Positions 1-6,751 of a stretch of 11,904 nt of DNA are shown in pieces. The DNA comes from an uncultured Collinsella sp. Its GTDB lineage: Bacteria > Actinomycetota > Coriobacteriia > Coriobacteriales > Coriobacteriaceae. The notes beneath the pieces are model-generated. The model did not search any database. It was not told the DNA's origin and was given only the letters and a program-made list of their open reading frames with translations. The stretch's first letter is position 1. Every line of letters starts with the position of its first letter. Position numbers and translations under genes: made by a program. The stretch lies in the NCBI GenBank assembly GCA_938023085.1, contig CALHDP010000054.1:1-11904 (forward strand), given 5' to 3'.

Positions 1-10
1 CGCAGCCGGT

Positions 11-33
11 GCGGATTTGCGAAGCAAATACGC
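11..33. repeat. Small inverted repeat with GCGAAGC core
   Basis: ATTTGC (15-20) and GCAAAT (24-29) are exact reverse complements around GAA. After one mismatch, GCG (11-13) pairs with CGC (31-33). The centre reads GCGAAGC, a sequence known to form an unusually stable DNA mini-hairpin. It lies at the window edge, so it may be the end of an upstream gene or an intergenic palindrome. Short open frames run through it, but none can be assigned. Confidence 0.4.
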
Positions 34-75
34 GGACGTCCCGTTGCCCGCTCCAATCTCAAAATGTTAGGTTGA

Positions 76-96
76 TGCCCGTAGCTCATACGGGCA
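76..96. promoter_or_regulatory. Perfect 8-bp inverted repeat over the purB -35 position
   Basis: TGCCCGTA (76-83) and TACGGGCA (89-96) are exact reverse complements with a 5-nt centre. No T-run follows, so it is not a typical intrinsic terminator. It covers the place where the -35 box of the downstream TACAAT promoter should lie, and no good -35 is present there. An operator or activator site is therefore plausible. This is an inference. Confidence 0.45.
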
Positions 97-107
97 CCTG
101 CGCACGG

Positions 108-113
108 TACAAT
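108..113 (+). promoter_or_regulatory. purB promoter -10 (TACAAT)
   Basis: TACAAT preceded by GG is the same -10 found in front of the tRNA-Lys gene in this window. The expected start site near 120 gives a leader of about 38 nt before the purB start codon. A consensus -35 is missing at 85-90, which lies inside an inverted repeat. Confidence 0.6.
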
Positions 114-157
114 AGTCGAGTTACGACCAACGTGCCAATAACCAAAAAGGAGCCGCT

Positions 158-1504
158 ATGATCGATCGCTATACCCGCCCGGAGATGGGACACATCTTCT
201 CCCTCGAGAACAAGTACGCCATTTGGCAGGAGATCGAGGTCTTGGCCTGCGAGGCCCAGGCGGAGCTCGGCAAGATCGGTATTTCCAAAGACGAGGCCCA
301 GTGGATCCGCGACCATGCCAACTTTGAGAAGGCAAAGGTCGACGAGATCGAGGAGGTCACGCGCCATGACGTCATTGCCTTCCTGACCAACATGAAGGAG
401 TACATCGACGCTGACGTTCCCGAGGGTGAGCCCAAGCCCAGCCGCTGGGTTCACTACGGCATGACCAGCTCCGACCTGGGCGATACGGCTCTGTGCTATC
501 AGCTCACCCAGGCCTGCGACCTGATCATCGAGGACGTCAAGAAGCTCGGCGAGATCTGCAAGCGTCGCGCCTTCGAGGAGCGTAATACGCTCTGCGCCGG
601 CCGTACTCATGGCATCCATGCCGAGCCGATGACCTTCGGTATGAAGTTTGGCTCTTGGGCCTGGGAGCTCAAGCGCGATCTGGATCGTCTTGAGGACGCC
701 CGTAAGAACGTTGCTTTCGGTGCCATCTCGGGCGCTGTCGGTACGTACAGCTCCATCGAGCCGTTCGTGGAGGAGTATGTCTGCGAGCACCTGGGTCTGG
801 TTCACGATCCGCTGTCCACGCAGGTCATCAGCCGCGACCACCACGCCTACCTCGCCGGTGTGCTCGCTACCACGGCAGCCACCTGTGAGCGCATCGCAAC
901 CGAGGTTCGCAACCTGCAGAAGACCGATACGCTCGAGGCCGAGGAGCCGTTCCGCAAGGGACAAAAGGGCAGCTCCGCCATGCCGCACAAGCGCAACCCC
1001 ATCACCATGGAGAAGGTCTGCGGGCTGTCGCGCGTCGTGAAGTCCAACGCTCAGGTCGCTTTTGACAACGTTGCCCTGTGGCACGAGCGCGACATTTCGC
1101 ACTCCTCTGCCGAGCGCGTCGCCCAGGCCGATAGCTTTATCGCCCTTGACCACATGTTCCAGTGCCTCATTCGCGTTATCGATGGCCTGCAGCTGTATCC
1201 GGCGCGCATGATGGCCAATCTCAACAAGACCCGCGGCCTCATCTTCTCTTCCAAGGTGCTGTTGGCTCTCGTCGACACAGGTATTACCCGCGAGGACGCT
1301 TACGCCATCGTGCAGGAGAACGCTATGGCAACCTGGCACGAGGTGCAGGATTGCGTCTCCGGTCCCACCTTTAAGGAGCGCCTCGAGGCGGATCCGCGCT
1401 GCACCGTCAGCCAGGAGAAGCTCGACGAGATCTTCGATCCGTGGGACTTCCTCACTCGTATCGATACGGTCTTCGACCGTCTGGAGCAGCTGAACTTCGA
1501 GTAG
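158..1504 (+). CDS. purB: Adenylosuccinate lyase
   Basis: 448 aa, the usual length for bacterial PurB. It acts twice in purine synthesis in the cytoplasm: it cleaves SAICAR to AICAR plus fumarate, and adenylosuccinate to AMP plus fumarate. The N-terminus (MIDRYTRPEM) is of the Bacillus-like PurB type. H99 lies just before the MTSSD motif (102-106). AGRTHGIHAEP carries H151, the likely catalytic His. The fumarate lyase superfamily signature GSSAMPHKRNP sits at 271-281, with the mobile-loop catalytic Ser at 272/273. The ATG is preceded by AAAAGGAG at normal spacing. The gene appears to be a single transcription unit, with a TACAAT promoter upstream and a strong terminator after the stop. PurC, which makes its substrate SAICAR, is encoded about 7 kb downstream. 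No key residue looks missing. Confidence 0.97.
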   Translation: MIDRYTRPEMGHIFSLENKYAIWQEIEVLACEAQAELGKIGISKDEAQWIRDHANFEKAKVDEIEEVTRHDVIAFLTNMKEYIDADVPEGEPKPSRWVHYGMTSSDLGDTALCYQLTQACDLIIEDVKKLGEICKRRAFEERNTLCAGRTHGIHAEPMTFGMKFGSWAWELKRDLDRLEDARKNVAFGAISGAVGTYSSIEPFVEEYVCEHLGLVHDPLSTQVISRDHHAYLAGVLATTAATCERIATEVRNLQKTDTLEAEEPFRKGQKGSSAMPHKRNPITMEKVCGLSRVVKSNAQVAFDNVALWHERDISHSSAERVAQADSFIALDHMFQCLIRVIDGLQLYPARMMANLNKTRGLIFSSKVLLALVDTGITREDAYAIVQENAMATWHEVQDCVSGPTFKERLEADPRCTVSQEKLDEIFDPWDFLTRIDTVFDRLEQLNFE

Positions 1505-1547
1505 GGTTGCCCCAATTCGACCGCTTGCGGATGCATTTCAACCATTG

Positions 1548-1580
1548 GCGCCTTGCCCGTCTTGGGCGAGGCGCTTTCTT
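1548..1580 (+). terminator. Intrinsic terminator after purB
   Basis: GCGCCTTGCCC (1548-1558) pairs with GGGCGAGGCGC (1564-1574), 11 bp with one G-T pair, around the loop GTCTT. It is followed by TTTCTT. It separates purB from the next operon, whose promoter begins immediately after. Confidence 0.85.
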
Positions 1581-1582
1581 CG

Positions 1583-1610
1583 TTGCTGCGGCAGTCCCCG
1601 GTAATAAAAT
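1583..1610 (+). promoter_or_regulatory. Promoter of the SBP-diguanylate cyclase operon
   Basis: TTGCTG (1583-1588), a 16-bp spacer and TAAAAT (1605-1610). It starts right after the purB terminator. The predicted transcription start near 1617 lies downstream of the in-frame ATG at 1609, which argues for the GTG at 1645 as the true start of the first gene. Confidence 0.5.
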
Positions 1611-1644
1611 GAACCTCTACTGCTATTTCGATGAAAAGAGGCGC

Positions 1645-2487
1645 GTGCCCAGACGTATCAAACGAGTCGCCATCGCCTCGTTCGTGCTCATAGTGCTTGT
1701 TGCTGCCTGTACGGCCGTCCTGACGTATACCGATCGAAATAGCTCTTCCTCGCCGAATGCAGCTGACGAGGATCTCCCTGTGCTCAAAATTGGCGTTACG
1801 GATAACGACCCCTATGTGTATGTCGATACCACGGGCGATTACGCCGGTATCGATATCGATATCGCCCGCGAGGCGTGTGAGCGTGCGGGGCTCAAGCCGC
1901 AGTTTGTCGATATTGACTGGAACGATCGCGACCGGCTGCTCAAAAATGGTGATATCGATTGCCTATGGTGCGATTATTCGCCCTGTTATCGCGAGGATAA
2001 GTATTACTGGACTGAGCCGTATCTAACCGTGACGGTCTCGGTTGTCGCCAAGAAAGCGAGTGGTATCAAGTCCTTGGCACATCTCGATGGAAGTAGGACC
2101 ATTGCGGTGATTGCGGGCTCGGTGAGTGAACGTCGATTGCTTGCGGGGGATCTGGGGATCTCGTCGGACGTTCAAATCAAATCATATGGCTCTGCCGAAC
2201 TCTGCAAAGCCGCTCTGGCCAAAGGGTATGTTGACTGTTGGATGGCGGACGTTCAATCGTTTGACCAACTCATCGCCCAGTATCCCGGCCTTTACCGTGT
2301 GTTTGCTGACAACGTTATGACGGTTGACCTGGGCGTCGCGTTTGAGAACGGCTATGAAGGACCGGTCGTAAAGGATCTCAATACCGCGCTGTTCGATATG
2401 GACCGAGATGGCACGATTGACCGTATTGTGGGCAATTACAAGGCGGGAGCGACGACGAGTGAGCAAGGGGCGATCTATGACAAATGA
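1645..2487 (+). CDS. Lipoprotein solute-binding protein, family 3 (amino-acid type)
   Basis: 280 aa. The N-terminus has a basic stretch (RRIKR), a hydrophobic core and a lipobox VAAC with the lipidated Cys at 22, so the protein should be anchored outside the membrane. From about residue 45 it follows the SBP_bac_3 fold (LKIGVTDNDPYVY, then GIDIDIAREACERAG). The motif around YREDKYYWTEPY keeps R116, at the position that binds the ligand carboxylate in amino-acid binding members. D197/D202 fit the C-lobe acid. Cysteines C106, C109 and C114 near the ligand region are unusual. The GTG start is chosen for AAGAGG just upstream, for the ideal signal length, and because the ATG at 1609 overlaps the predicted -10. 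It overlaps the next gene by 11 nt. No permease or ATPase gene is nearby, so a sensing role is more likely than transport. The ligand is unknown. Confidence 0.85.
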   Translation: MPRRIKRVAIASFVLIVLVAACTAVLTYTDRNSSSSPNAADEDLPVLKIGVTDNDPYVYVDTTGDYAGIDIDIAREACERAGLKPQFVDIDWNDRDRLLKNGDIDCLWCDYSPCYREDKYYWTEPYLTVTVSVVAKKASGIKSLAHLDGSRTIAVIAGSVSERRLLAGDLGISSDVQIKSYGSAELCKAALAKGYVDCWMADVQSFDQLIAQYPGLYRVFADNVMTVDLGVAFENGYEGPVVKDLNTALFDMDRDGTIDRIVGNYKAGATTSEQGAIYDK

Positions 2488-4276
2488 TGAGCGCTTCTTG
2501 CACAAAAAGAACCTGGTTGTCATAGTCGTCAGCGTTGTGACCAGCATTGTTTTGCTGAATCTGCTGTTTACGGTTGGCACGCATCGCTGCCTCGATAAAA
2601 CGCTTGGATTCGGTCAAGAGACCATGGTGTTTTTGGAAAATGCCTGCGAAAAATATGACCGCTACGAACAGGGAAGAAAAACCGAGGCGACGTACGATTT
2701 GGATGCCGCGGTCGAATCGTTTGCGACGTTCTTGCCCCCTGATCGCGTTGAGGTTAACGACGATCTTATCGAGCAATATGTCCATGCCGAGAACCTTTCG
2801 GGGCTATTGGTCATGGATTCCGACGGTCATATGAACGCCCACTACGACATCGATGGCCGCGATCCGCTCATGCTATGGCGAGAAGAACTGGCTTGCTCGT
2901 CGGTCGCATCGATGTATCAAGGTTTCAAAGTGTCCTACTCAACTGTCGTTGAACGCCGCGATGTCGTTTTTGCCGTCTGTGCTGCCCCGTATGGCGACGG
3001 CGTTGCCCTGGCATACCGCTCATTCGTCCCCGATACGGCGGATGACTATTCGTATGCCATAGCCGACGTGCTTGCAAACAACACCTTCCACCAGGGCCCC
3101 ACGGTGCTTGTTATGGAGGATGCGGAGATCGTCTCCTCTAATGATCCCGATGTCGACGTGTCGCTCGCTCGGCTCCTTGCCGGATCTGGAATCGAGTGGA
3201 AAGACGAAGGCCTGACGCGTATCGAGTATCGCGGAAGCAAATGGTACGCCGTGCGTGCGGCATACAAGGACTATCGCCTGTTTGCGCTGTATCCCAAAGC
3301 GGAGGTCATGTCCGGCAGAGTTTCGTTTGTCGCCGCCGGTGTGTTGGTTTGTCTGGCGTTTTGGGTCGTGGTGCTGTTGGCGCGAAATATCGTTGACCAT
3401 CGCAATTTGGCCGAAAAGGATAAGCAGCTTGGCATTATCAATGCCATAAGCGCCATCTACGACTCGACCTTCCTTTTACATCTCGACACCCTCAAGATCG
3501 AGGGAATCAACATGTCGCCGGCGATAGCGAAAATATTTGCCGAGCACAGCGAGGCATATGACTTTATGGACACGGTCTGCCGAGATATCGTGAGCCCCGA
3601 AAGCCGCGAGGCGGTTATGGCGCTTGTAGATATAAGTACGCTTCGGGACCGTATGGAGGGCATGCCGTACTTGGCCGCCGAGGTGCGAGATTGTCGGGGT
3701 ACTTGGTATTCGCTGCAGGTTGTCCCCCAGCATCGCGATGAGCAAGGCCGGCTGGAATCGGTTGTCGTCGCGACGCACAACATATCGATGGTCAAGCATG
3801 CCGAGGAGCTGTCCTACCAAGATAAACTGACAGGGCTTCGCAACCGCAACTATCTTGAGTCGCGCGGAGATAGCCTGGTGAACGAGGGCTTGCCAGTGAG
3901 TGTGATTATGTTGGACTGCAATTATCTCAAGCGGACCAACGACGTCCGTGGCCATGAGATGGGAGACGAGCTGCTGCGACGGACCGCGTCCGTGTTGCGG
4001 CGGGTGGCTGGTGGGGATTGCCTGCCGATGCGTCTCGGCGGCGACGAGTTTTTACTGGTTTGCCCCCATACTGACGGCGAGTCTGCGCACGGGCTGGAAC
4101 AAGATATTCGTCTCGGCCTCGCTGCGGTGAGCGATGAAGTCCTAACGGTCAGCGCGTCGATTGGCGTGGCGACCGTCGAGACGGCTGGAAATACGCTGGC
4201 CGATGTATATCGCATTGCCGACCACAATATGTATCGTGAGAAGCGCATGGTCCACGCGCAGGGCACGGACTGCTAA
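2477..4276 (+). CDS. Membrane diguanylate cyclase with extracytoplasmic sensor domain
   Basis: 599 aa. It should make cyclic di-GMP from two GTP. Order: TM1 about 11-33; an extracytoplasmic region about 34-281 with two PAS-like lobes (LSGLLVMDSDG and GPTVLVMEDAEIVSSND), suggesting a double-Cache fold; TM2 about 282-303; a PAS-like segment about 318-440; and a GGDEF domain from DKLTGLRNRNYL (449) to the end. The metal-binding D480 (LDCNYLK), NDxxGHxxGDELL and an intact GGDEF (521-525) argue for activity. The RxxD inhibitory site expected just before the GGDEF loop is absent: GGDC stands there. The ATG has AAGGGG at a 6-nt spacing and lies within the end of the SBP gene, so the two are translationally coupled. 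Codons such as ATA and CGA look commoner than in purB or purC. The stimulus is unknown, but the coupled SBP is an obvious candidate partner. Confidence 0.92.
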   Translation: MTNDERFLHKKNLVVIVVSVVTSIVLLNLLFTVGTHRCLDKTLGFGQETMVFLENACEKYDRYEQGRKTEATYDLDAAVESFATFLPPDRVEVNDDLIEQYVHAENLSGLLVMDSDGHMNAHYDIDGRDPLMLWREELACSSVASMYQGFKVSYSTVVERRDVVFAVCAAPYGDGVALAYRSFVPDTADDYSYAIADVLANNTFHQGPTVLVMEDAEIVSSNDPDVDVSLARLLAGSGIEWKDEGLTRIEYRGSKWYAVRAAYKDYRLFALYPKAEVMSGRVSFVAAGVLVCLAFWVVVLLARNIVDHRNLAEKDKQLGIINAISAIYDSTFLLHLDTLKIEGINMSPAIAKIFAEHSEAYDFMDTVCRDIVSPESREAVMALVDISTLRDRMEGMPYLAAEVRDCRGTWYSLQVVPQHRDEQGRLESVVVATHNISMVKHAEELSYQDKLTGLRNRNYLESRGDSLVNEGLPVSVIMLDCNYLKRTNDVRGHEMGDELLRRTASVLRRVAGGDCLPMRLGGDEFLLVCPHTDGESAHGLEQDIRLGLAAVSDEVLTVSASIGVATVETAGNTLADVYRIADHNMYREKRMVHAQGTDC

Positions 4277-4323
4277 TCTTGTCCCCGCTCATCCGTGCAT
4301 CGTAGGATGTTGAATCGGTGCTT

Positions 4324-4338
4324 GCGACAATATGTCGC
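4324..4338. promoter_or_regulatory. Perfect inverted repeat GCGACA-ATA-TGTCGC, operator-like
   Basis: A 6-bp exact inverted repeat with a 3-nt centre covers the -35 position of the GATAAT promoter that follows. It is too short and lacks a T-run for a terminator. A dimeric regulator binding here could control the TSCPD-Tat pair. The regulator is not identifiable from sequence. Confidence 0.4.
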
Positions 4339-4348
4339 TCCGGGCGGG

Positions 4349-4354
4349 GATAAT
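4349..4354 (+). promoter_or_regulatory. -10 element of the TSCPD-Tat lipoprotein operon
   Basis: GATAAT, about 36 nt before the TSCPD start codon. No convincing -35 occurs at 16-18 bp. The place where it would lie is occupied by an inverted repeat. Confidence 0.45.
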
Positions 4355-4389
4355 AGACTCCTGAAATTTCTTTCCGAGAGGGGATCGCA

Positions 4390-4653
4390 ATGATTAGTTT
4401 TGACTACAAGCCGCAGGGCGTGTGTGCTCGTAATATTCACCTCAATCTTTCTGACGACGGCAGCAAGGTGCTGGGCGTCGAGTTTACCGGCGGGTGCGAC
4501 GGCAACCTCAAGGCTATCTCCAAACTGGTCGAGGGTGCTCCTTCCGATCGCGTGATTGAGGTTCTCGCCGGCAACACCTGCGGTATGAAGAAGACTTCTT
4601 GCGCCGATCAGCTCACGCGCGCCATCGAGGCCGCCCGCGCCGAGATCGCCTAA
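4390..4653 (+). CDS. TSCPD-domain protein, four-cysteine type
   Basis: 87 aa, the whole length of a stand-alone TSCPD protein. The domain is otherwise found at the C-terminus of adenosylcobalamin-dependent ribonucleotide reductases (NrdJ). Four conserved cysteines are visible, C12, C36, C64 and C71, in the contexts GVCARN, GGCDGN, NTCGMKK and TSCADQL. They probably form a metal site, by family analogy. The name-giving motif reads TSCAD here instead of TSCPD. The role of stand-alone members is not established, and no reductase gene lies in the window. AGGGGA at a 5-nt spacing supports the ATG. The stop codon shares one base with the start of the next gene (TAATG), so the two are coupled. Confidence 0.85.
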   Translation: MISFDYKPQGVCARNIHLNLSDDGSKVLGVEFTGGCDGNLKAISKLVEGAPSDRVIEVLAGNTCGMKKTSCADQLTRAIEAARAEIA

Positions 4654-5864
4654 TGGGCATTACCGACTACATTAAGAACGGAATATCGCGTCGCGGCTTT
4701 GTGCTCGGTGGAGCGGCCGCGGGTGCTGCCACGGTGCTCGCTGGATGCTCGAAAAAAACGGGCACCAGCGATGATGCCGCCGGTGAGCCTCAGGTCATCA
4801 AGGACGATTCCAAGATCGTCTCGATTACGGATGAATACGAGGCCGTCGACATCGACCTTGAGCCTGCGGCCTCGTGGACGCTGCCTCTGGGTACGCTGCT
4901 GTACTACTGCGATGGCGACTATGCCGCGGCAATGATGGCACCCGCATCTGCGTTGCACGCCAACACGCTCGGCGTGCTCAACCTGGGCGATGGCTCGCTC
5001 ACCACGCTTATCGAGGACCCCGTCGAGGGCACCGGGTACGCGTTTTACGATGTCCGCGCCGGCGATGGCGTGTTTGCGTGGGTGGAGATGAACTTCGCGA
5101 ATTCATCGTGGAAGCTCTACGCTCAAAATCTGTCGGGCGCTTCGCTTGCCGGTGATGTGGTTGAGCTCGACCGGGGCGGCAAGGACTACGATCCGCCGTT
5201 GTTCACGGCGTTCGGGTCATCGGTCGTCTGGTATAAGATGCCTTCGGCGAGTGGCAATAAAACGAGCAACGATTCGTTCTGCTATCGCCGCTCAGTCGAT
5301 GAGTCCAAGGCCGAGACAATTTGGAAATCGACGGGTCGCTTTGCATCCGCCCCGCGCGTGAGTGACGGCATCTTGACCATCTCTCCGCGCGTCCACAACG
5401 ACGAGGGCGTCTACTACGGCATGACGGCGATCGACCTGACCGACGGCAACAACACCAAACGCGCCCAGCTGGTCCTCCCCTCGTCGGTCTCGCCTTTCGA
5501 GGCCGTGTATATGGGCGATACCTTTGTGTTTTCCATCGAGGCGACCTATAGCGGCGTGGGCAGCCTGGGCAATATGGGCACGTATATCGGCAACGAGGGC
5601 GGGCCGTACCTTTTCCTGTCGCGCGAGCCGCTTGCGTGTGCTGCCGGCAAGAAAAATAAATACCTCGTTAAGGTCCAGGCATCGCATTTCCTAATCGATA
5701 CCTCTGCCAAAACCTACGGCTCGCTGTTGTCGCCCGATCGTGCTTTGGAATATGGCGATTATCCTGCTACGGCGGGAAAATCGGACTCATTTCTTACCTA
5801 TGCGACGGTGCGAAACAGCCAGGGTATACCCGAGACGGTTGCCGCGCGTCTATTCTCTCTTTGA
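4653..5864 (+). CDS. Tat-exported lipoprotein of unknown function
   Basis: 403 aa. The N-terminus carries a twin-arginine signal, SRRGFVL (R13, R14), then an Ala/Gly-rich hydrophobic stretch and a lipobox LAGC with the lipidated Cys at 32. The product should thus be exported folded and held on the outer face of the membrane. The mature part has no motif I recognise. It is rich in short beta-like segments with Gly/Asp turns (NLGDGSLTTLIEDP, FYDVRAGDGVFAWVEM, APRVSDGILTISPRV), which would suit a beta-propeller or similar repeat fold. This is a guess. Export by Tat suggests a fold or cofactor acquired in the cytoplasm. It starts at the ATG that overlaps the TSCPD stop by one base. Its own SD is weak, so it probably depends on coupling. 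Confidence 0.8.
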   Translation: MGITDYIKNGISRRGFVLGGAAAGAATVLAGCSKKTGTSDDAAGEPQVIKDDSKIVSITDEYEAVDIDLEPAASWTLPLGTLLYYCDGDYAAAMMAPASALHANTLGVLNLGDGSLTTLIEDPVEGTGYAFYDVRAGDGVFAWVEMNFANSSWKLYAQNLSGASLAGDVVELDRGGKDYDPPLFTAFGSSVVWYKMPSASGNKTSNDSFCYRRSVDESKAETIWKSTGRFASAPRVSDGILTISPRVHNDEGVYYGMTAIDLTDGNNTKRAQLVLPSSVSPFEAVYMGDTFVFSIEATYSGVGSLGNMGTYIGNEGGPYLFLSREPLACAAGKKNKYLVKVQASHFLIDTSAKTYGSLLSPDRALEYGDYPATAGKSDSFLTYATVRNSQGIPETVAARLFSL

Positions 5865-5923
5865 CCTTAGAGGGGTTAAAAAGGCGTCAACAGGGGAATA
5901 AGCGCGTTGTAATTGTGAGTACC

Positions 5924-5962
5924 GCCCGCCGAGCTGCCGTGCCATAGCGGCGCTCGGTGGGC
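5924..5962. repeat. Long GC-rich hairpin between the Tat lipoprotein and response regulator genes
   Basis: GCCCGCCGAGC (5924-5934) pairs with GCTCGGTGGGC (5952-5962), 11 bp with one G-T pair. Inside, GCCG (5936-5939) pairs with CGGC (5948-5951). No T-run follows, so it is either a poor terminator for the upstream gene or a control element. Its 3' arm covers the -35 position of the next promoter. Confidence 0.5.
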
Positions 5963-5972
5963 TCAGGTGCGT

Positions 5973-5978
5973 TAAAAT
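5973..5978 (+). promoter_or_regulatory. -10 element of the two-component operon
   Basis: TAAAAT, the same hexamer as the SBP operon promoter, lies 39 nt before the response regulator start codon. No consensus -35 is visible 16-18 bp upstream. Confidence 0.4.
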
Positions 5979-6017
5979 GGGCTTGTTCTTAGCTAATTGA
6001 GACAGGGGGGCCGTGTT

Positions 6018-6740
6018 ATGGCTTCAGATGCAAAAAAGATTCTGTTGGTCGAGGATGAGAAGGCAATCCGTGACGCTGTTGCTGCCTATCTCGAGCGCGA
6101 GGGCTACTGGGTTGTGGGTGTCGGTGACGGTCAGTCCGCGATCGAGGAGTTCGAGAAGCATCAGTTCGACCTGGTTGTGCTCGACCTTATGCTCCCCAAG
6201 ATCCCCGGCGAGCGCGTTTGCCGCACCGTTCGCGATACCTCGGATGTCCCCATCATCATGCTGACGGCTAAGGGCGAGATCGAGGACCGTATTATCGGTC
6301 TTGAGCTCGGCGCCGACGACTATCTGATTAAGCCGTTCTCGCCGCGCGAGCTCGTCGCCCGCGTTCGCGCTCTGTTCCGCCGTGCCCATCAGGTCGACGA
6401 GCCCGCCGTCGAGGTACTCGACTTCGGCGATCTGGTCATCGATATCTCGGGCCACAAGATCTTGGTCGAGGGCAAGGAAGTCGATCTGACGGCTTCCGAG
6501 TTCAAGCTGCTCACCACGCTTGCCCGCCATCCCGGCCGTGTGTATAACCGCATGGAGCTGGTCGAGAAAGTGCTCGGGTATGACTTTGAGGGCTATGAGC
6601 GCACTATCGATAGCCACGTGAAGAATCTTCGCGCCAAGCTGGGCGATGATCCCAAGAAGCCCAAGTGGCTCTACACCGTCCATGGTGTCGGCTATCGCTT
6701 CGAGGCTCCGGCCAAGACCGATAAGTCGGACGAGAAATAG
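6018..6740 (+). CDS. OmpR/PhoB-family response regulator
   Basis: 240 aa, the standard length. The receiver domain (about 6-120) has the acidic pocket E12/D13, the phospho-acceptor D56 (VVLDLMLP), T83 (MLTAKG) and K105 (IKPFSP). A winged-helix DNA-binding domain follows (about 140-232), with LTASEFKLLTTLARHPGRVYNR, TIDSHVKNLRAKLG and the closing TVHGVGYRF. When phosphorylated by the partner kinase it should act as a transcription factor. The ATG is chosen because AGGGGG lies 7 nt upstream; a longer TTG-started frame at 5997 would place the SD inside the gene. It is followed after 11 nt by the kinase gene. The type resembles RegX3/PhoP-like regulators, but the regulon cannot be read from the sequence. 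Confidence 0.95.
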   Translation: MASDAKKILLVEDEKAIRDAVAAYLEREGYWVVGVGDGQSAIEEFEKHQFDLVVLDLMLPKIPGERVCRTVRDTSDVPIIMLTAKGEIEDRIIGLELGADDYLIKPFSPRELVARVRALFRRAHQVDEPAVEVLDFGDLVIDISGHKILVEGKEVDLTASEFKLLTTLARHPGRVYNRMELVEKVLGYDFEGYERTIDSHVKNLRAKLGDDPKKPKWLYTVHGVGYRFEAPAKTDKSDEK

Positions 6741-6751
6741 GGAAATCACAT

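Noticed and set aside
86..1339. 417-codon open frame antisense to purB
   Set aside because: It mirrors the codon structure of a well-supported conserved gene in GC-rich DNA, has no SD and no recognisable protein motif. Similar long antisense frames lie opposite the response regulator (6024-6758) and purC (8325-9356).
1441..1644. Extending the SBP gene upstream to GTG 1441
   Set aside because: It would overlap the end of purB and translate its terminator. The lipoprotein signal and SD place the start at 1645.
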